From Lumbricus terrestris (taxonomy: Eukaryota; Annelida; Clitellata; Crassiclitellata; Lumbricidae): a stretch of 64,000 nucleotides of DNA. The notes below the pieces were generated by a model, which was not told the DNA's origin, did no database searches, and saw only the letters and a program-made list of their open reading frames with translations. Shown piece after piece: positions 53,214 through 64,000 of the stretch. The stretch is taken from assembly GCA_949752735.1 (NCBI GenBank), contig OX457038.1:16763081-16827080 (forward strand). Reading direction: 5' to 3'. A program made the position numbers and the translations under genes. The first letter of the stretch is position 1. Each line of letters opens with the position of its first letter.

Positions 53214-55835
53214 CCCCCTGGGCGCAAATCTGAAAACCCGCTACAAGATTTTGCAAGAGGCGTGGCTAAGGCGAACGTTAGACTGCTGGGAATTTCCCAG
53301 TAACTGGAAATTTCAGGGTAGCCATCGGAAGGTTTTTATAAACAGACAGTAAGGCGTCTTGCAAATAATTATAATATAATTTGCAAATAATTAAAAATAT
53401 AACATTTCGGCCGACTGCAAACTCTTTATTTTACTAGGGAGTTTCGCCGACTTTTAAAATAGAACTGTGAAAATAGAAAACATTTCGAAAGCTATAGTTT
53501 TCAGATTTGCCACGGCACCCTTGAATACTACATATTAACAAAGAACATGCTTAGAAAATAGAATCAGAATAAAGGTATTTTGGCAATCCTGTCAACTTCG
53601 GTTTTTAATTATTTCACACTGAAATTCAGATATGTTCGCCGTGTCAACGGCGGTTTTTAATTATTTCACACTCAAATTCAGATATGTTCGCTGATGACTC
53701 TACTTTGTGATGTAATGTCCTTGTTTATAACGCTTGAGAATTGGAAGCCGGCTAATATATTTTTATAGCTTCAATGGAAGCTGGATTAAGGTATATTTAT
53801 TTCTCAAATAGAAGATGGATTGATGAAAAATGGTTGATTGATAGACGCATGGTGAAAGAAAGCTGAAATATAAGCTGGATGAAGGTTTTTATATATCTGA
53901 AATAGAAGCTGGATGAATGATAAAACGCTTAAGAAATGGAAGCTTTATACCTGGAGAACCTTCATCCAGCTTCCATTTCTCTAGTGTTGTTTTCGTCAAT
54001 CCAGCTTCCATTTCACCTATAGAGAACCTTCATCCAGCTTCCATTTCTCTAGCGTTGTTTTCATCATGCTTCCATTTTTAATGTGTTATTTTCATCAATC
54101 CAGCTTCTAGTCAGTTAAAAAAGACCTTTATTCTGCTTCTATTTTCTCAGCGTGTTCTTCGCTAATCCAGCTTTGATTTCACCTATTATGTCCATCATCC
54201 AGCTTCCATTCTATACGGGGGCCATGTATATAGGCCTACGCTATATAGGCAGTGTAATGACTTAATTCACTATAGGGGTCCATGCTATACAGACTGCTAT
54301 TGCTATAGAGTCATCAGCGAACATATCTGAATTTGAGTGTGAAATAATTAAAAACCGCCGTTGACAGGATTCCCGGTATTTTTATACCTGAAAAAGAAGC
54401 TGGATTGATGAAAATGACACATTAGAAATGGAAGCATGATGAAGTATGTCATAATCTTAAATAGAACTTGGATTGACAAAAATAACGCTGATAAATGGAA
54501 GTCGGATTAATGAAAAACGCTTGAGTAATGGAAGCTGGATTAAGGTATTTCTATATCAGAAAAAGAAGCTGGATTAAGACATTTTTACATCTGAAATGGA
54601 AGTTGGTTTAAGGTATTTTATAGCCTATGTGAAGTGGAAGATGGATTAATAAAAAAAGCTTGAAAAATGGAAGCTGGATGAAGGTTCCTTGTAGGTGAAA
54701 TAGAAGCTGGATTAACAAATATAACGCTTGATAAATGGAAACTGGATTGTTGAATTTAATTCGTGTATTTCAACATGCATCCAGCTTCCATTTCAGCTGG
54801 AAAACCGTTTATACAGCTCTCTTTTATCAAGCGTCTATCAATCAAGCATTTTTCATCGATCCATCTTCTATTTCAGATATAAATATACCTTCATCCAGCT
54901 TCCATTGAAGATATAAAAATATATTAACCGGCTTTCATTCCTCAAGCGTTATTTCGTCAATCCAGCTAAAAGGAACCTTCATCCAGCTTCCATTTCTCAA
55001 GCGTTTTTCATTAGCCCAGCTTCCACTTCACATATATAAATACCTTATTCCAGCTTCCATTTCAGATATAAGAATAACTTAATTATTCCAGCTTCAATTA
55101 CTCAAGCGCTTTATCATTAATCCAGCTTCTATTTAAGATATAAAATTACATTGATCCAGCTTCCATCTAAGATATAAAAATACCTTAATACAGCTTCCAC
55201 TTTGCGCATAAAATACCTTCATCCAGCTTCCACACATATATAAATACCTCAATCCAGCTTTCACTTCACATATAAAAATACCTGAATCCAGCTTCTGTTT
55301 CTCAAGCGTTTTATCATTAATCCGCTTCTATTTCTCAAACGTTAATTTCGTCAATCCAGCTTCTACCTCACCTATAAGGAATCTTCAACCAGCTTCCATT
55401 TCTCAAGCGTTCGTTTCATCATACCAGCTTGTATTTCAGTCATAAATACCTTAATCCAGCTTCCAATTATCAAGCGATATTTTCATAATTCCAGCCTCTG
55501 TTCAACCAACAGTTATTTTCATCAATTCAGGATATGTGCAGGCTATAGTCTTCCCAGCGTCGGCTTTAGACTTGCGGAAGGTCTAAGCAACAGAACGGTC
55601 TAAAGCTTGGAAAACGTAGGCCTATGCGCCTTTTAATTATTCAATAGGAAGGCATTTAAAGTGCATAAGTTATAGTTGTAAGGAGGCGACGAGAAGCTAG
55701 GTTAATTAACATTTTGACCATTAAATAAAACCGTCCAAGACTACTGCTGTGCACAACAAGCTTTTATATAATTGACACTTCTAGGCCACGCCTCTTGCAA
55801 AATCTTGTAGCGGGTTTTCAGATTTGCCCCCTGGG
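53214..55835. mobile_element. 2.6 kb foldback element (FB-C) of inverted GAAGCTGGAT arrays
   Basis: Outer inverted repeats of about 52 bp lie at 53214-53266 and 55785-55835 (core CTACAAGATTTTGCAAGAGG and its complement). A second inverted pair of about 62 bp with CAAATTCAGATATGTTCGCT lies at 53640-53702 and 54303-54365. Between them are direct monomers (53745-53945), inverse monomers (53958-54215), direct (54385-54765), then inverse (54775-55505), in effect two foldbacks in a row. Monomers are much more diverged than in FB-A, so this copy is older. No coding sequence. Confidence 0.8.
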
Positions 55836-55839
55836 CACT

Positions 55840-57235
55840 CCCCCTCATTCCCCCCCCCCCCCATACTCCATCTCGACTGCCACGATTGATCTCTAGCATA
55901 TCAATGGATAAAACATAAAGGAGAGCAGAGTTGTTGTTATATGGGAATGTGGCTGCCGTCATTTTCTTGACATCGATCACGTTTTGATTCGGTGTGTGAA
56001 AGAATACCAGTCTTAATATTCTAGTAGGATACAGCATTTGGAATAGCTCTGCTCTATCCGATATTCCATATCTGTCACAGAGTCGTGACAGCTTTGACAA
56101 TTTCTTTTTAATTTGCTTTGTTTCATTAGCCTAAATTATTGAAGTAGACCATGTCCACGGTGTCACCCTCTGGCAAGATTTGACACTTTACTAGTCTACT
56201 GGATCTATTTCGCTTTTAGTAATTATTATCCGCTTTTCATGTAAGAACTCTTGTTTCTCTCTTGGCACCTGTCTGGCTTTGGTACATTGCAATTGTCAGT
56301 GGTGCATTTGCAGGTTGCAATGTAAAAAAATTATCTACACTTTTGTTCAAAGTTTTGCAATTTCTCAAGACATTTTCCTCTTTTTGTAGTGTTTCATGAG
56401 CATTCGAAATTCTTCATGGAAGATTCTTGTAAGTTTAAATGCACCGTCAGAAAGACTGTCCTAAACTGAATCGAATGACAATTTATTACAAGTTGAAATA
56501 TATCAAAGGATAAAAAGTTATTAGTGTTTTACCGTTTTCAGGCATACCGATATGTCACGATCTTTAAAAATTAATATCTTCAACAGATATGCGACTATTC
56601 TTGAAATTAAGATAATTTATAATTGAGCCCCCTAGTTCAAAAGCGGTTCAACGACAATTTTGCTGTTTTGAGATAATCGACTTTGAAGTTTTGGCCTACT
56701 CTAGTTGGCCTAGTTCAAATCGGAATGAAAACGTTTAGGAATGAAAGATTGATATTATAAACTGTTATGATGCATATAATCGGTATGGATAATGCCGCCA
56801 GTAAATATTAGTGAACTTTGGAGAAAATAGCATTTTTATAGCGTGGGCCAGTAATGAGTTGACAAGAATATTCGTAATTTTACGTCAAAGTGAATCAACT
56901 TGACTTGATCCGTTTATGAACTGAATGTTTTACAATTTACAATACTCATTATGCGAATCAACTCGAGATGATTCAATTAGGCTAATCACTGAATAAATGT
57001 TGCAAAACACATACAAATTGAATCAGTTTTTAATTATTGTATCTTTTAAATACAACTATTGGAAAGCATAAATGCACAAAAATTATTCTAGGTTTATGGA
57101 ACAAAACTTTTAACGTTACACTTCTTATTATAGTTATGTAACCACTAACCAACATTTTTCATGCAGCACACGTAGGTGTGACTGTCTTCTCTACAGTTTG
57201 TGCTCGACGCTGCTGCTAGATTCCATAAACCTAAA
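55840..57235. other. AT-rich unique sequence, no gene recognised
   Basis: A poly-C run (about 55851-55862) is followed by AT-rich sequence without repeats or supported coding regions. Confidence 0.5.
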
Positions 57236-57244
57236 ATTATATTG

Positions 57245-59305
57245 TGCAGCTCTGCCACACAAGTACTGCTCTGCCACACAAGTACAGCTCTACCAAACAA
57301 GTACAGCTCTGCCGCACAAGTACAGCTCTGCCACACAATTACAGCTTTGTCATACAAGCACCGCTCTGCCACACAGTACAGCTTTGCCACACAGGTACAG
57401 CTCTGCCACGCAAGTACAGCTCTGCCACATAAGTACAGTTCTGATACACAAGAATAGTTTTGCCAGACAGTACAGCTCTGTCACATAGAACAGCACAGCT
57501 CTGAAACACAGCAACAGCCCTGCCACACGTACAGCTCTGCCACGCAAGTACAGCTCTGCCACGCAAGTACAGCTCTGCCATGCAAGCACGGCTCTGCCAC
57601 ACAGTACAGCTTTGCCAAACAAGTGCAGCTCTACCACACAGTACAGCTCTGCCACATAAGTACAGTTCCGATACACAAGAATAGTTTTGCCAGACAGTAC
57701 AGCTCTGTCACCTAGTACAGCACAGCTCTGAAACACAGCAACAGCCCTGCCACATGTACAGCTCTGCCACGCAAGTACAGCTCTGCTACGCAAGTACAGC
57801 TCTGCCACACAGTACAGCTTTGCCACGCAAGTACAGCTCTGCCATGCAAGCACGACTCTGCCACACAGTACAGCTTTGCCAAACAAGTGCAGCTCTGTCA
57901 CACAAGTACAGCTCCGCCACATAAGTACAGCTCTGAAAGACAGTACAGCTCTGCCACATAAGTACAGCTCTGTCGCATAAGTACAGCTCTACCACACAGT
58001 ACAGATCTGCCACACAAGTACAGTTCTGACAAACAAGTACAGCTCTACCACACAGTACAGATCTGCCACACAAGTACAGCTCTACCACACAGTACAGATC
58101 TGCCACACAAGTGCAGCTCTGACAAACAAGTACAGCTCTGCCAAACAAGTACAGCTCTGCCATGCAAGCACGACTCTGCCACACAGTACAGCTTTGCCAA
58201 ACAAGTGCAGCTCTGTCACACAAGTACAGCTCCGCCACATAAGTATAGCTCTGAAAAACAGTACAGCTCTGCCACATAAGTACAGCTCTACCACACAGTA
58301 CAGATCTGCCACACAAGTACAGTTCTGACAAACAAGTACAGCTCTACCACACAGTACAGATCTGCCACACAAGTACAGCTCTACCACACAGTACAGCTCT
58401 GCCAAACAAGTACAGCTCTGCCATGCAAGCACGACTCTGCCACACAGTACAGCTTTGCCAAACAAGTGCAGCTCTGTCACACAAGTACAGCTCCGCCACA
58501 TAAGTATAGCTCTGAAAAACAGTACAGCTCTGCCACATAAGTACAGCTCTACCACACAGTACAGATCTGCCACACAAGTACAGTTCTGACAAACAAGTAC
58601 AGCTCTACCACACAGTACAGATCTGCCACACAAGTACAGCTCTACCACACAGTACAGATCTGCCACACAAGTGCAGCTCTGACAAACAAGTACAGCTCTG
58701 CCAAACAAGTACAGCTCTGCCATGCAAGCACGACTCTGCCACACAGTACAGCTTTGCCAAACAAGTGCAGCTCTGTCACACAAGTACAGCTCCGCCACAT
58801 AAGTATAGCTCTGAAAAACAGTACAGCTCTGCCACATAAGTACAGCTCTACCACACAGTACAGATCTGCCACACAAGTACAGTTCTGACAAACAAGTACA
58901 GCTCTACCACACAGTACAGATCTGCCACACAAGTACAGCTCTACCACACAGTACAGATCTGCCACACAAGTGCAGCTCTGACAAACAAGTACAGCTCTGC
59001 CAAATAGGTACAGCTCTGATATACAAGAATAGTTTTGCCAGACAGTACAACTCTGCCACACAAGCACAGCTCTGAAACACAGCAAGAACACACACAAGAA
59101 CAGCTCTGCCAGACAAGTGCAGCTCTGTCACACAAGTACAGCTCCGCCACATAAGTACAGCTCTGATACACAAGAATAGTTTTGCCAGACAGTACAACTC
59201 TGCCACACAAACACAGCTGTGTCACACAAGCACAGCTCTACCACACAGTAGCAGATCTGCCACACGTAAAGCTCTGCCAAACAAGTACTGCTCTGCCACA
59301 CAAGT
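57245..59305. repeat. 19-bp minisatellite (ACAGCTCTGCCACACAAGT)n
   Basis: About 2 kb of units of 17-20 bp with consensus ACAGCTCTGCCACACAAGT. Higher-order copies of several units recur: the same variant order starts at about 58331, 58592 and 58891 on the minus strand (spacing 261 and 299). Because the unit is not a multiple of 3 and its reverse complement lacks stops, long Cys/Leu/Val-rich open frames (up to 269 codons) run on the minus strand. These follow from the repeat and I do not call them genes. Confidence 0.95.
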
Positions 59306-60240
59306 AAAATATGTAAAGGTGTATATAGGCCTATTTGTATATTATGCATACAAATTATGCATCTAAGCCATAATAAGAATAAACTGTTAAGGTGTAAGTC
59401 ATATTTGCATGTTGGACATTTTAGACAATGCATCCAAAAGCAGCTACAGGCTAAGAATAGCTTTAATATATTTTTTTTTTGTAGCCTACATGGTGACAGT
59501 ATCAATTCTTTACAATGACGCGTTTAATGCCTTACAAGTCGCCATTTTCTCCATATTGTTAATTATTAGCAACTTGCCGAGGTTCCTATCAAAGTTTGCG
59601 AAAAACTAGAGAATATCATAACACACTGGAAATAAATTTTCTAAAGAAGGTTTTTTGTACAGTGCTAATTCAATAGGAAGACCGTGACTGAAACGTCCAA
59701 AACCTTTGGTGGAAGGGTGAATCAAGTGTGATTGATCCACTATGCCTTGTCATAGATTGTCACTGAGTTAATAAATTTAAGCGCAAAAGTGAATCAATTC
59801 AATTCAATTCAATTGGTTCAATTCAATTCAATTCAATTGGTTTATTGATCCACCAAAAAAAACAAAGACAAGCAGACAATTTTGCTTACAGGATAGTACA
59901 CACAGTGATTGATTGCGAGTTAACATTTGCGATGATATGGACAGGTAAGCAACCAATACTGAGTGTGGCAGAACCAATAGCTAGGCTACCCGAAGGGAAT
60001 GATCCCGCTAGTGGGGCCTATTTACCAAAAAATCATTGTGGTAACAATAGAACATAAAAAGCAGATGCAATATTAATTAATTAATGGCGGTGCTTATGAA
60101 AGCAAGTGAACAATAGCAACGGGATACTTTCCCTCAAAACATATATCAAAAAACATAATAATAAGTAAACATGAACATAGGTTAAATAAGGGAGTTCATT
60201 TAACATTTTTTAATGCGTATGCACGGATTTGAGTTTTAAA

Positions 60241-60286
60241 CTGAGCGAGACTCCTGGATGCACGTGCATCCAGGAGTCTCGCTCAG
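60241..60286. repeat. Perfect 46-bp palindrome
   Basis: Arms CTGAGCGAGACTCCTGGATG and the complement meet at GCACGTGC with no loop. It is followed by a 39-bp segment (60287-60325) identical to 61114-61152. Confidence 0.95.
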
Positions 60287-60324
60287 ATCGACCAGCACTT
60301 AAAATGGAATATACACACAGCTGA

Positions 60325-60470
60325 GTGTTTTTGCAAAAACGAACACTAGAAAGTTTTCTATTAAGTATCAGGGTCCTCTTTTATGGAATAACATACCGGT
60401 ATGTTATTCCATAAAAGAGTACCCTGATACTTAATAGAAAACTTTCTAGTGTTCGTTTTTGCAAAGACAC
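60325..60470. repeat. Loopless 73-bp-arm hairpin inside LINE coding sequence
   Basis: The arms meet at ACATACCGGTATGT (60391-60404) and differ at two positions. The right arm is LINE coding sequence on the minus strand; the left arm is an inverted copy of it. Confidence 0.95.
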
Positions 60471-60696
60471 TTATGTAGGCTCTATTATTTCTAATGCCTT
60501 TAGTGTTCAAGTTAGGTCTAAAATAGGACGAGAAAGCAAGTGGAAGAAGGTTGTTATCGTATTTGTACATAAATGTAGCAGTTTGGATGAATTTAATTTG
60601 GGATATTTTTAGGAAGTTCAACTGACGGTAAAGGGGGCTAGTGTGAGCATTAAATGGAGATTTGGTAATGATTCTTATGGCTTTTTTCTGCAGCAC

Positions 60697-61314
60697 ATTT
60701 AGTTACTTAAACAACCGCCACCAACAAGTCTTATGCAATGGGAAATTATCCAGCTTCCAAAAAATTGTTTTTGGGGTCCCTCAAGGCTCAATCCTGGGGC
60801 CTCTTTTATTTCTAATATACATTAATGACCTCCCTAGCTCTGCAACTTTTTTACATTACATCCTATTTGCTGACGATTCGAATGCTTTTTACTCCCACCC
60901 CTCTTATGAACAGCTAATTAAAATAGCTAATAACGACCTAGAAATGGCCAGTGAATGGTTCAGAGCCAACAAGCTTTCACTGAATATTGCAAAAACCAGT
61001 TATATAATTTTTAGATCTAGTAAAAAAAACTTGCTCCACCTCCTGGTAGTAACTTGCTAATTGATAATATATCAATACCGCAAGTATACTCATCTAAATT
61101 CCTGGGTGTACACATCGACCAGCACTTAAAATGGAATATACACACAGCTGAGATTTCAAAAAAAATCTCAAAAAATATAGGCATAATTCACAGAATAGCC
61201 TATCTCCTTCCACCTCATGTACTAAAAACATTATTTTACACTTAAGCTCACTTAAGCTATTGCAATCTCATCTGGACGTCAACATATGACACACACCTTA
61301 CAAAACTAGATCTG
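60697..61314 (+). pseudogene. LINE RT middle part, inverted relative to its 3' half
   Basis: The plus-strand frame has YLNNRHQQVLCNGKLSSFQK, GVPQGSILGPLLFLIYINDL (motif B), ILFADDSNAFYSHPSYEQL (motif C), SLNIAKTSYIIF, then, after a shift near 61050, KFLGVHIDQHLKWNIHTA and LLPPHVLKTLFYT. A further shift near 61240 leads to YCNLIWTSTYDTHLTKLDL at 61314. In an intact LINE the residues right after this are those that start the minus-strand segment at 60696. Head-to-head order of this kind is the mark of 5' inversion by twin priming. Confidence 0.85.
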
Positions 61315-61315
61315 T

Positions 61316-61396
61316 AGTGAAGCGCGCTCTTGTGCAAGACTTGTTTTGTTAAAGCGCGGTATAAATGACTAATTGTATTGTATTGTATTGTCATAA
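61316..61396 (+). mobile_element. LINE/SINE 3' tail
   Basis: AAAGCGCGGTATAAATGAC followed by (TTGTA)n at 61373-61394. It resembles the tails of other LINEs and SINEs here but has no body attached. Confidence 0.5.
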
Positions 61397-61399
61397 ATA

Positions 61400-61810
61400 C
61401 GCCATGATAGAGTCCTTTAGCGGCTTAGCTGAATTCACCATCGGAAAGAGCGCACTCGATTTAGTGGAAAAGTGGCTTAAAGTGAAAATCGCAAAAAATG
61501 GACTTGAACCACTTTAGAACTAGAGGGTCCAATTGTACTCAGTTTAAAGAGCTCTTTCCAACAATGTATTGCTTGGTGGCTAATTAATTATTTTACACAA
61601 GAAATACTTTACACGAGAAAATCTGCAAATTCAAAACCCCAAATTTTTCGACACTTTGGCCCTCTGGGGGGCAGCGGAAGACATCAATATTAATATTTTA
61701 ACAAACTTTTTGGACATTTCTTGACCCCATACCATTAGACAACTTTCTATCGCTATTACGTTTCCGATTTCTAATTTTCGTGTTTTTCACTCCACCCTAT
61801 AGTGCAGCGG
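61400..61810. other. Unclassified sequence, no gene recognised
   Basis: No supported reading frame. TCTGGGGGGCAGC near 61672 resembles CTAGGGGGCAGC near 23306, hinting at a shared dispersed repeat. Confidence 0.4.
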
Positions 61811-61812
61811 TT

Positions 61813-61930
61813 CTCAACCTGTGGGTCGCGACCCCCATGGGGGTCGCCTGACGATTTGCCAGGGGTCGTATGGACCCTTCAAAATTTGAAAAACATATAT
61901 TAGCAAGTTCAACGATAATATTTACTACAC
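61813..61930 (+). mobile_element. Left end of a CAGCGGTTCTCAACC hAT element
   Basis: CAGCGGTTCTCAACCTGTGG followed by GTCGCGACCCCCATGGGGGT is a widespread hAT terminal sequence. No matching right end is found before 64000, so the element is truncated or runs out of the window. Confidence 0.65.
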
Positions 61931-63105
61931 CATAGCAGCTTAAAATAATTTTTTACTTATACTTCTGCTATTAAAAAGCCTATTATTCTTTCGACGATCA
62001 AAAATGAGCTAGCAGGCAATATGAAGGCCAGCTGTCGGGCGGACTAGGCATACCTGTGATCAAAGTAAAAGTGTAACTTTAGGGTAAGAATGAAGAAGGG
62101 TGTAGTTAGTGTCGTGCATGGGCTGTTCAGCACAAGCAATGAAGGTTAGGCCATTGCCATTATGTCAGTATATAGAAGGCAATGGTGAGGCCTATTCAAT
62201 CATCATACTGCGTTGCGCATGGATGATGATGCACGTCCGACCCAACTATGTCTGGATGCACTGAGTCGGGTCTCGTGGATGCCACTTCTTGTCAGAAATT
62301 CAATTTCCATATTTCGCCGTCTCTTTACAGTTGCTTCAACTTGCTTATCCCGATCTTCGCCATGGATCCGATCAGTGATATTTTCGTTAACGGAAATAGA
62401 AATTAGAAGTAAAATTATGAATTTCCGTTAACGAAAATAAGAACGCAAGTCAGGAATTATTTTGAGAACGACAATAGAACTAGAACTGAAATACGCCGGA
62501 GAGAACTGAAATATGAATAGAAATGGGAATTATTTTCAGAACGAAAATTATTACACTATGATGATTTTTGCCATTCATTGCCTGTGCAAGTCTGTATAAA
62601 GTCAGACAATTCATTTCTGAGAACCCTTAAGATCAGTAATCTTCGAATAGCCTATAATATGCGCTTCCGACACATATACCCCCGGACATATTGCCACAAC
62701 TAATTAAGATATTTCGTTTGCTTTCTGAATCACTCAAACAAAGGGGCCCTTGTACAGTCTATAGACACAGGATCGTTAGTCAAACAACATAACATTTGAG
62801 TAATTAATGTGACGGATGGCTGGGCACTGCTGAACACAGGGCGAAGGAAGTTAATTTCAGGTGCATTTGATGCGTGACCTGTATGGGGGTACGGGAGGGG
62901 CGAGGATAAATGTTTGAACATGAGCCTATAGATACCTATGGGCTCATACATAGGCCTACACACACATATCACACCAGTGGCCCGCATACGGCTGAAATCG
63001 AGTTTGACATTTTGACACGTCAAGAGACTTGTCAATTATAAATAATTATGCTGATATGGTAAGAATCATAATACCTAGACTTCTATATATACACTAAAGA
63101 TCTAA
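61930..63105. other. Unclassified sequence, no gene recognised
   Basis: Contains GGAAATAGAAATTAGAAG and AACGAAAATAAGAACG-like degenerate tandems (62370-62560), perhaps a transposon end. No supported gene. Confidence 0.4.
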
Positions 63106-63109
63106 CCTA

Positions 63110-63240
63110 CCTGGGTGTAGGACACTAGCCCCCCGGACAAAAGCCCCACCGGGACAAAAGCCCCCCAGGACAAAAGCCCAAGACAAAAAAATGATTTTGC
63201 GTAGGACATTAGCCCCCTGGACAAAAGCCTCCCCATGTGC
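63110..63240. repeat. GGACAAAAGCCCC tandem repeat
   Basis: Four to five copies of CCGGGACAAAAGCCCC-type units, with GTAGGACA(C/T)TAGCCCCC at 63117 and 63211. This sub-repeated design resembles the ends of the inverted-repeat elements elsewhere in the window. No inverse partner is seen. Confidence 0.6.
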
Positions 63241-63257
63241 AAATGATAGAATAGTGC

Positions 63258-63996
63258 CGTTGTCACGAAATAGAGTATCCCCCGTATCAATTGTATCCCC
63301 CAAATTTAAAAAAGTCGAAAAAATCGATTCCGCGTGTATTTTTAAAAGCAAATTATTTTTCATCTGCTTTGTTTTGAACAATGGCACTAATAGGTATGTT
63401 TATTCCTACTAGATAATTTGTTTGGCCCGGTTTTTAGAGCACTTAAAACATTTGAAACACTTAAGAACACTCAGAGCAGCGACGCCCGCAGGCGTACGCA
63501 CTTACGCAAGTGCGTACAGCAGCGGCGCCCGCAGACGTACGCACATACGTAAGTGCGTACAGCGCGATGACCCAAAAAAAGGCCATCAGTTATTTCGGCG
63601 GAGAGAAAAGGTATGTTTTTGTAAAATTCTAGGTTGATGACTAAAAAAAGGTCATCAGTTTTTTCGGCGACCTAACGAAAACTTTTTCCTGTTCGCCCCT
63701 CCATCGAAAATTTCTGTGCGTACAAGAAAAAAATCCTGCGGGCGCCGCTGACTCAGAGTCACTAAATAAATTCGAGTTGCCATTATCTAAGCATTGCTTA
63801 GGACACTTAAAACAATTAGAGTCACTTTAAGTTTTGATTACAGCATAAAAAAATTTAGTATGCGCTTTTTTCCAAAAAGGGGATAGAATGGTTTATCCCC
63901 CGGATAGTATAGACTGGTTAATTCCATCCGGGGGGTTAGATTAATTCATCTCCACGGATAGCTTTCAGGGGGGATACTCCGTTTCGTGTCACCGTG
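63258..63996. mobile_element. TIR element with GTCACGAAA-GAGTATCCCCC ends
   Basis: Left GTCACGAAATAGAGTATCCC, right GGGATACTCCGTTTCGTGTC, inverted with two mismatches. TATCCCCC motifs recur inside both ends (63285-63302, 63893-63905). A hAT element is nested. The right flank is cut by the window end, so target duplication cannot be judged. Confidence 0.65.
63477..63750. mobile_element. hAT-type MITE with CAGCG(G/A)CGCCCGCAGG termini (copy 2)
   Basis: CAGCGACGCCCGCAGG at the left and CCTGCGGGCGCCGCTG at the right. Exact 8-bp duplication ACTCAGAG (63469-63476 and 63751-63758). It is a shorter relative of 3997-4388, with one internal unit instead of three. Confidence 0.95.
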
Positions 63997-64000
63997 ACTG

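Larger units (their letters stand above)
59790..60696 (-). pseudogene. LINE 3' half, minus strand (with 5' inversion at 60696/60697)
   Basis: From 60696 downward the frame reads LQKKAIRIITKSPFNAHTS then LNFLKISQIKFIQTATFMY and ends NIPVCYSIKEDPDT, the last part of a CR1/L2-type reverse transcriptase. The normal C-terminus is cut by a hairpin at 60325-60470. Below lies non-coding sequence with AATAAA (complement at 59841-59846) and an (AATTG)n tail at 59792-59842, the LINE 3' end. The part of the protein that should precede it is found on the opposite strand at 60697-61314. Confidence 0.85.

Noticed and set aside
57350..59225. Long minus-strand open frames (100-269 codons, Cys/Leu/Val-rich)
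   Set aside because: They are read-through of a 19-bp tandem repeat whose complement lacks stops; the same peptide appears in several frames and at several offsets.
57245..59305. CRISPR-like array
   Set aside because: The units are contiguous 19-bp copies without unique spacers and the genome is eukaryotic. The 86-bp array at 35.3 kb is rejected for the same reason.

Overview
This window is eukaryotic, from an animal genome. It has spliced exons, hAT and LINE transposons, tRNA-headed SINEs, satellites and many microsatellites. There are no operons, ribosome-binding sites or CRISPR arrays. The LINE mix, the many hAT insertions, the receptor-guanylate-cyclase exons and the very frequent palindromic motif TAGGCCTA suggest a marine invertebrate deuterostome such as an echinoderm. 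That placement is inference; nothing in the sequence names a species.

Host genes are few. A GT11 alpha-1,2-fucosyltransferase-like gene lies on the minus strand at 10531-11637, its coding region in one exon. Exons of a receptor-type guanylate cyclase lie on the plus strand at 40912-41107, 42357-42547, about 46186-46306 and about 47218-47298. They cover part of the extracellular ligand-binding domain, and the introns between them are full of transposons. A decayed THAP/DDE transposase-like gene follows at 47671-48873.

Almost everything else is mobile or repetitive DNA. (1) 0-9.5 kb: an inverted-repeat element with a nested hAT, a CR1/L2-type LINE, and a 3.8 kb hAT-like composite (5631-9471) holding simple repeats and a tRNA-derived SINE. 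(2) 12-16.3 kb: a hAT, a LINE ORF1/endonuclease fragment, and an array of a roughly 35-bp GAAGCTGGAT monomer. (3) 16.3-21.4 kb: two seemingly identical 1,381-bp direct repeats around a non-coding interior, read as a non-autonomous LTR element. (4) 21.6-26.4 kb: a MITE, a LINE 3' end and a 3.1 kb palindromic foldback element that carries a nested hAT. (5) 26.7-34.3 kb: an element sharing promoter and interior sequence with the LTR element, two LINEs, a GC-rich minisatellite, a TIR element with a CCAAT/CRE/TATA cluster, and another LINE end. (6) 35.3-37.6 kb: an 86-bp satellite with a 692-bp higher-order repeat. (7) 37.6-46 kb: a second SINE and a cluster of nested hAT elements. (8) 49-56 kb: LINE and SINE ends and a 2.6 kb foldback element. 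(9) 57.2-59.3 kb: a 19-bp minisatellite. (10) 59.8-64 kb: a LINE copy with a 5' inversion and two hairpins, plus MITEs.

The most unusual content is the foldback family built from the GAAGCTGGAT monomer, seen at four loci and at one of them carrying a 9-bp target-site duplication. Next are two SINE families whose 3' tails match two different LINEs in the same window. Third are at least ten hAT-type insertions whose 8-bp target duplications can be read directly. Boundaries were found by eye; copy numbers and family names need database searches.
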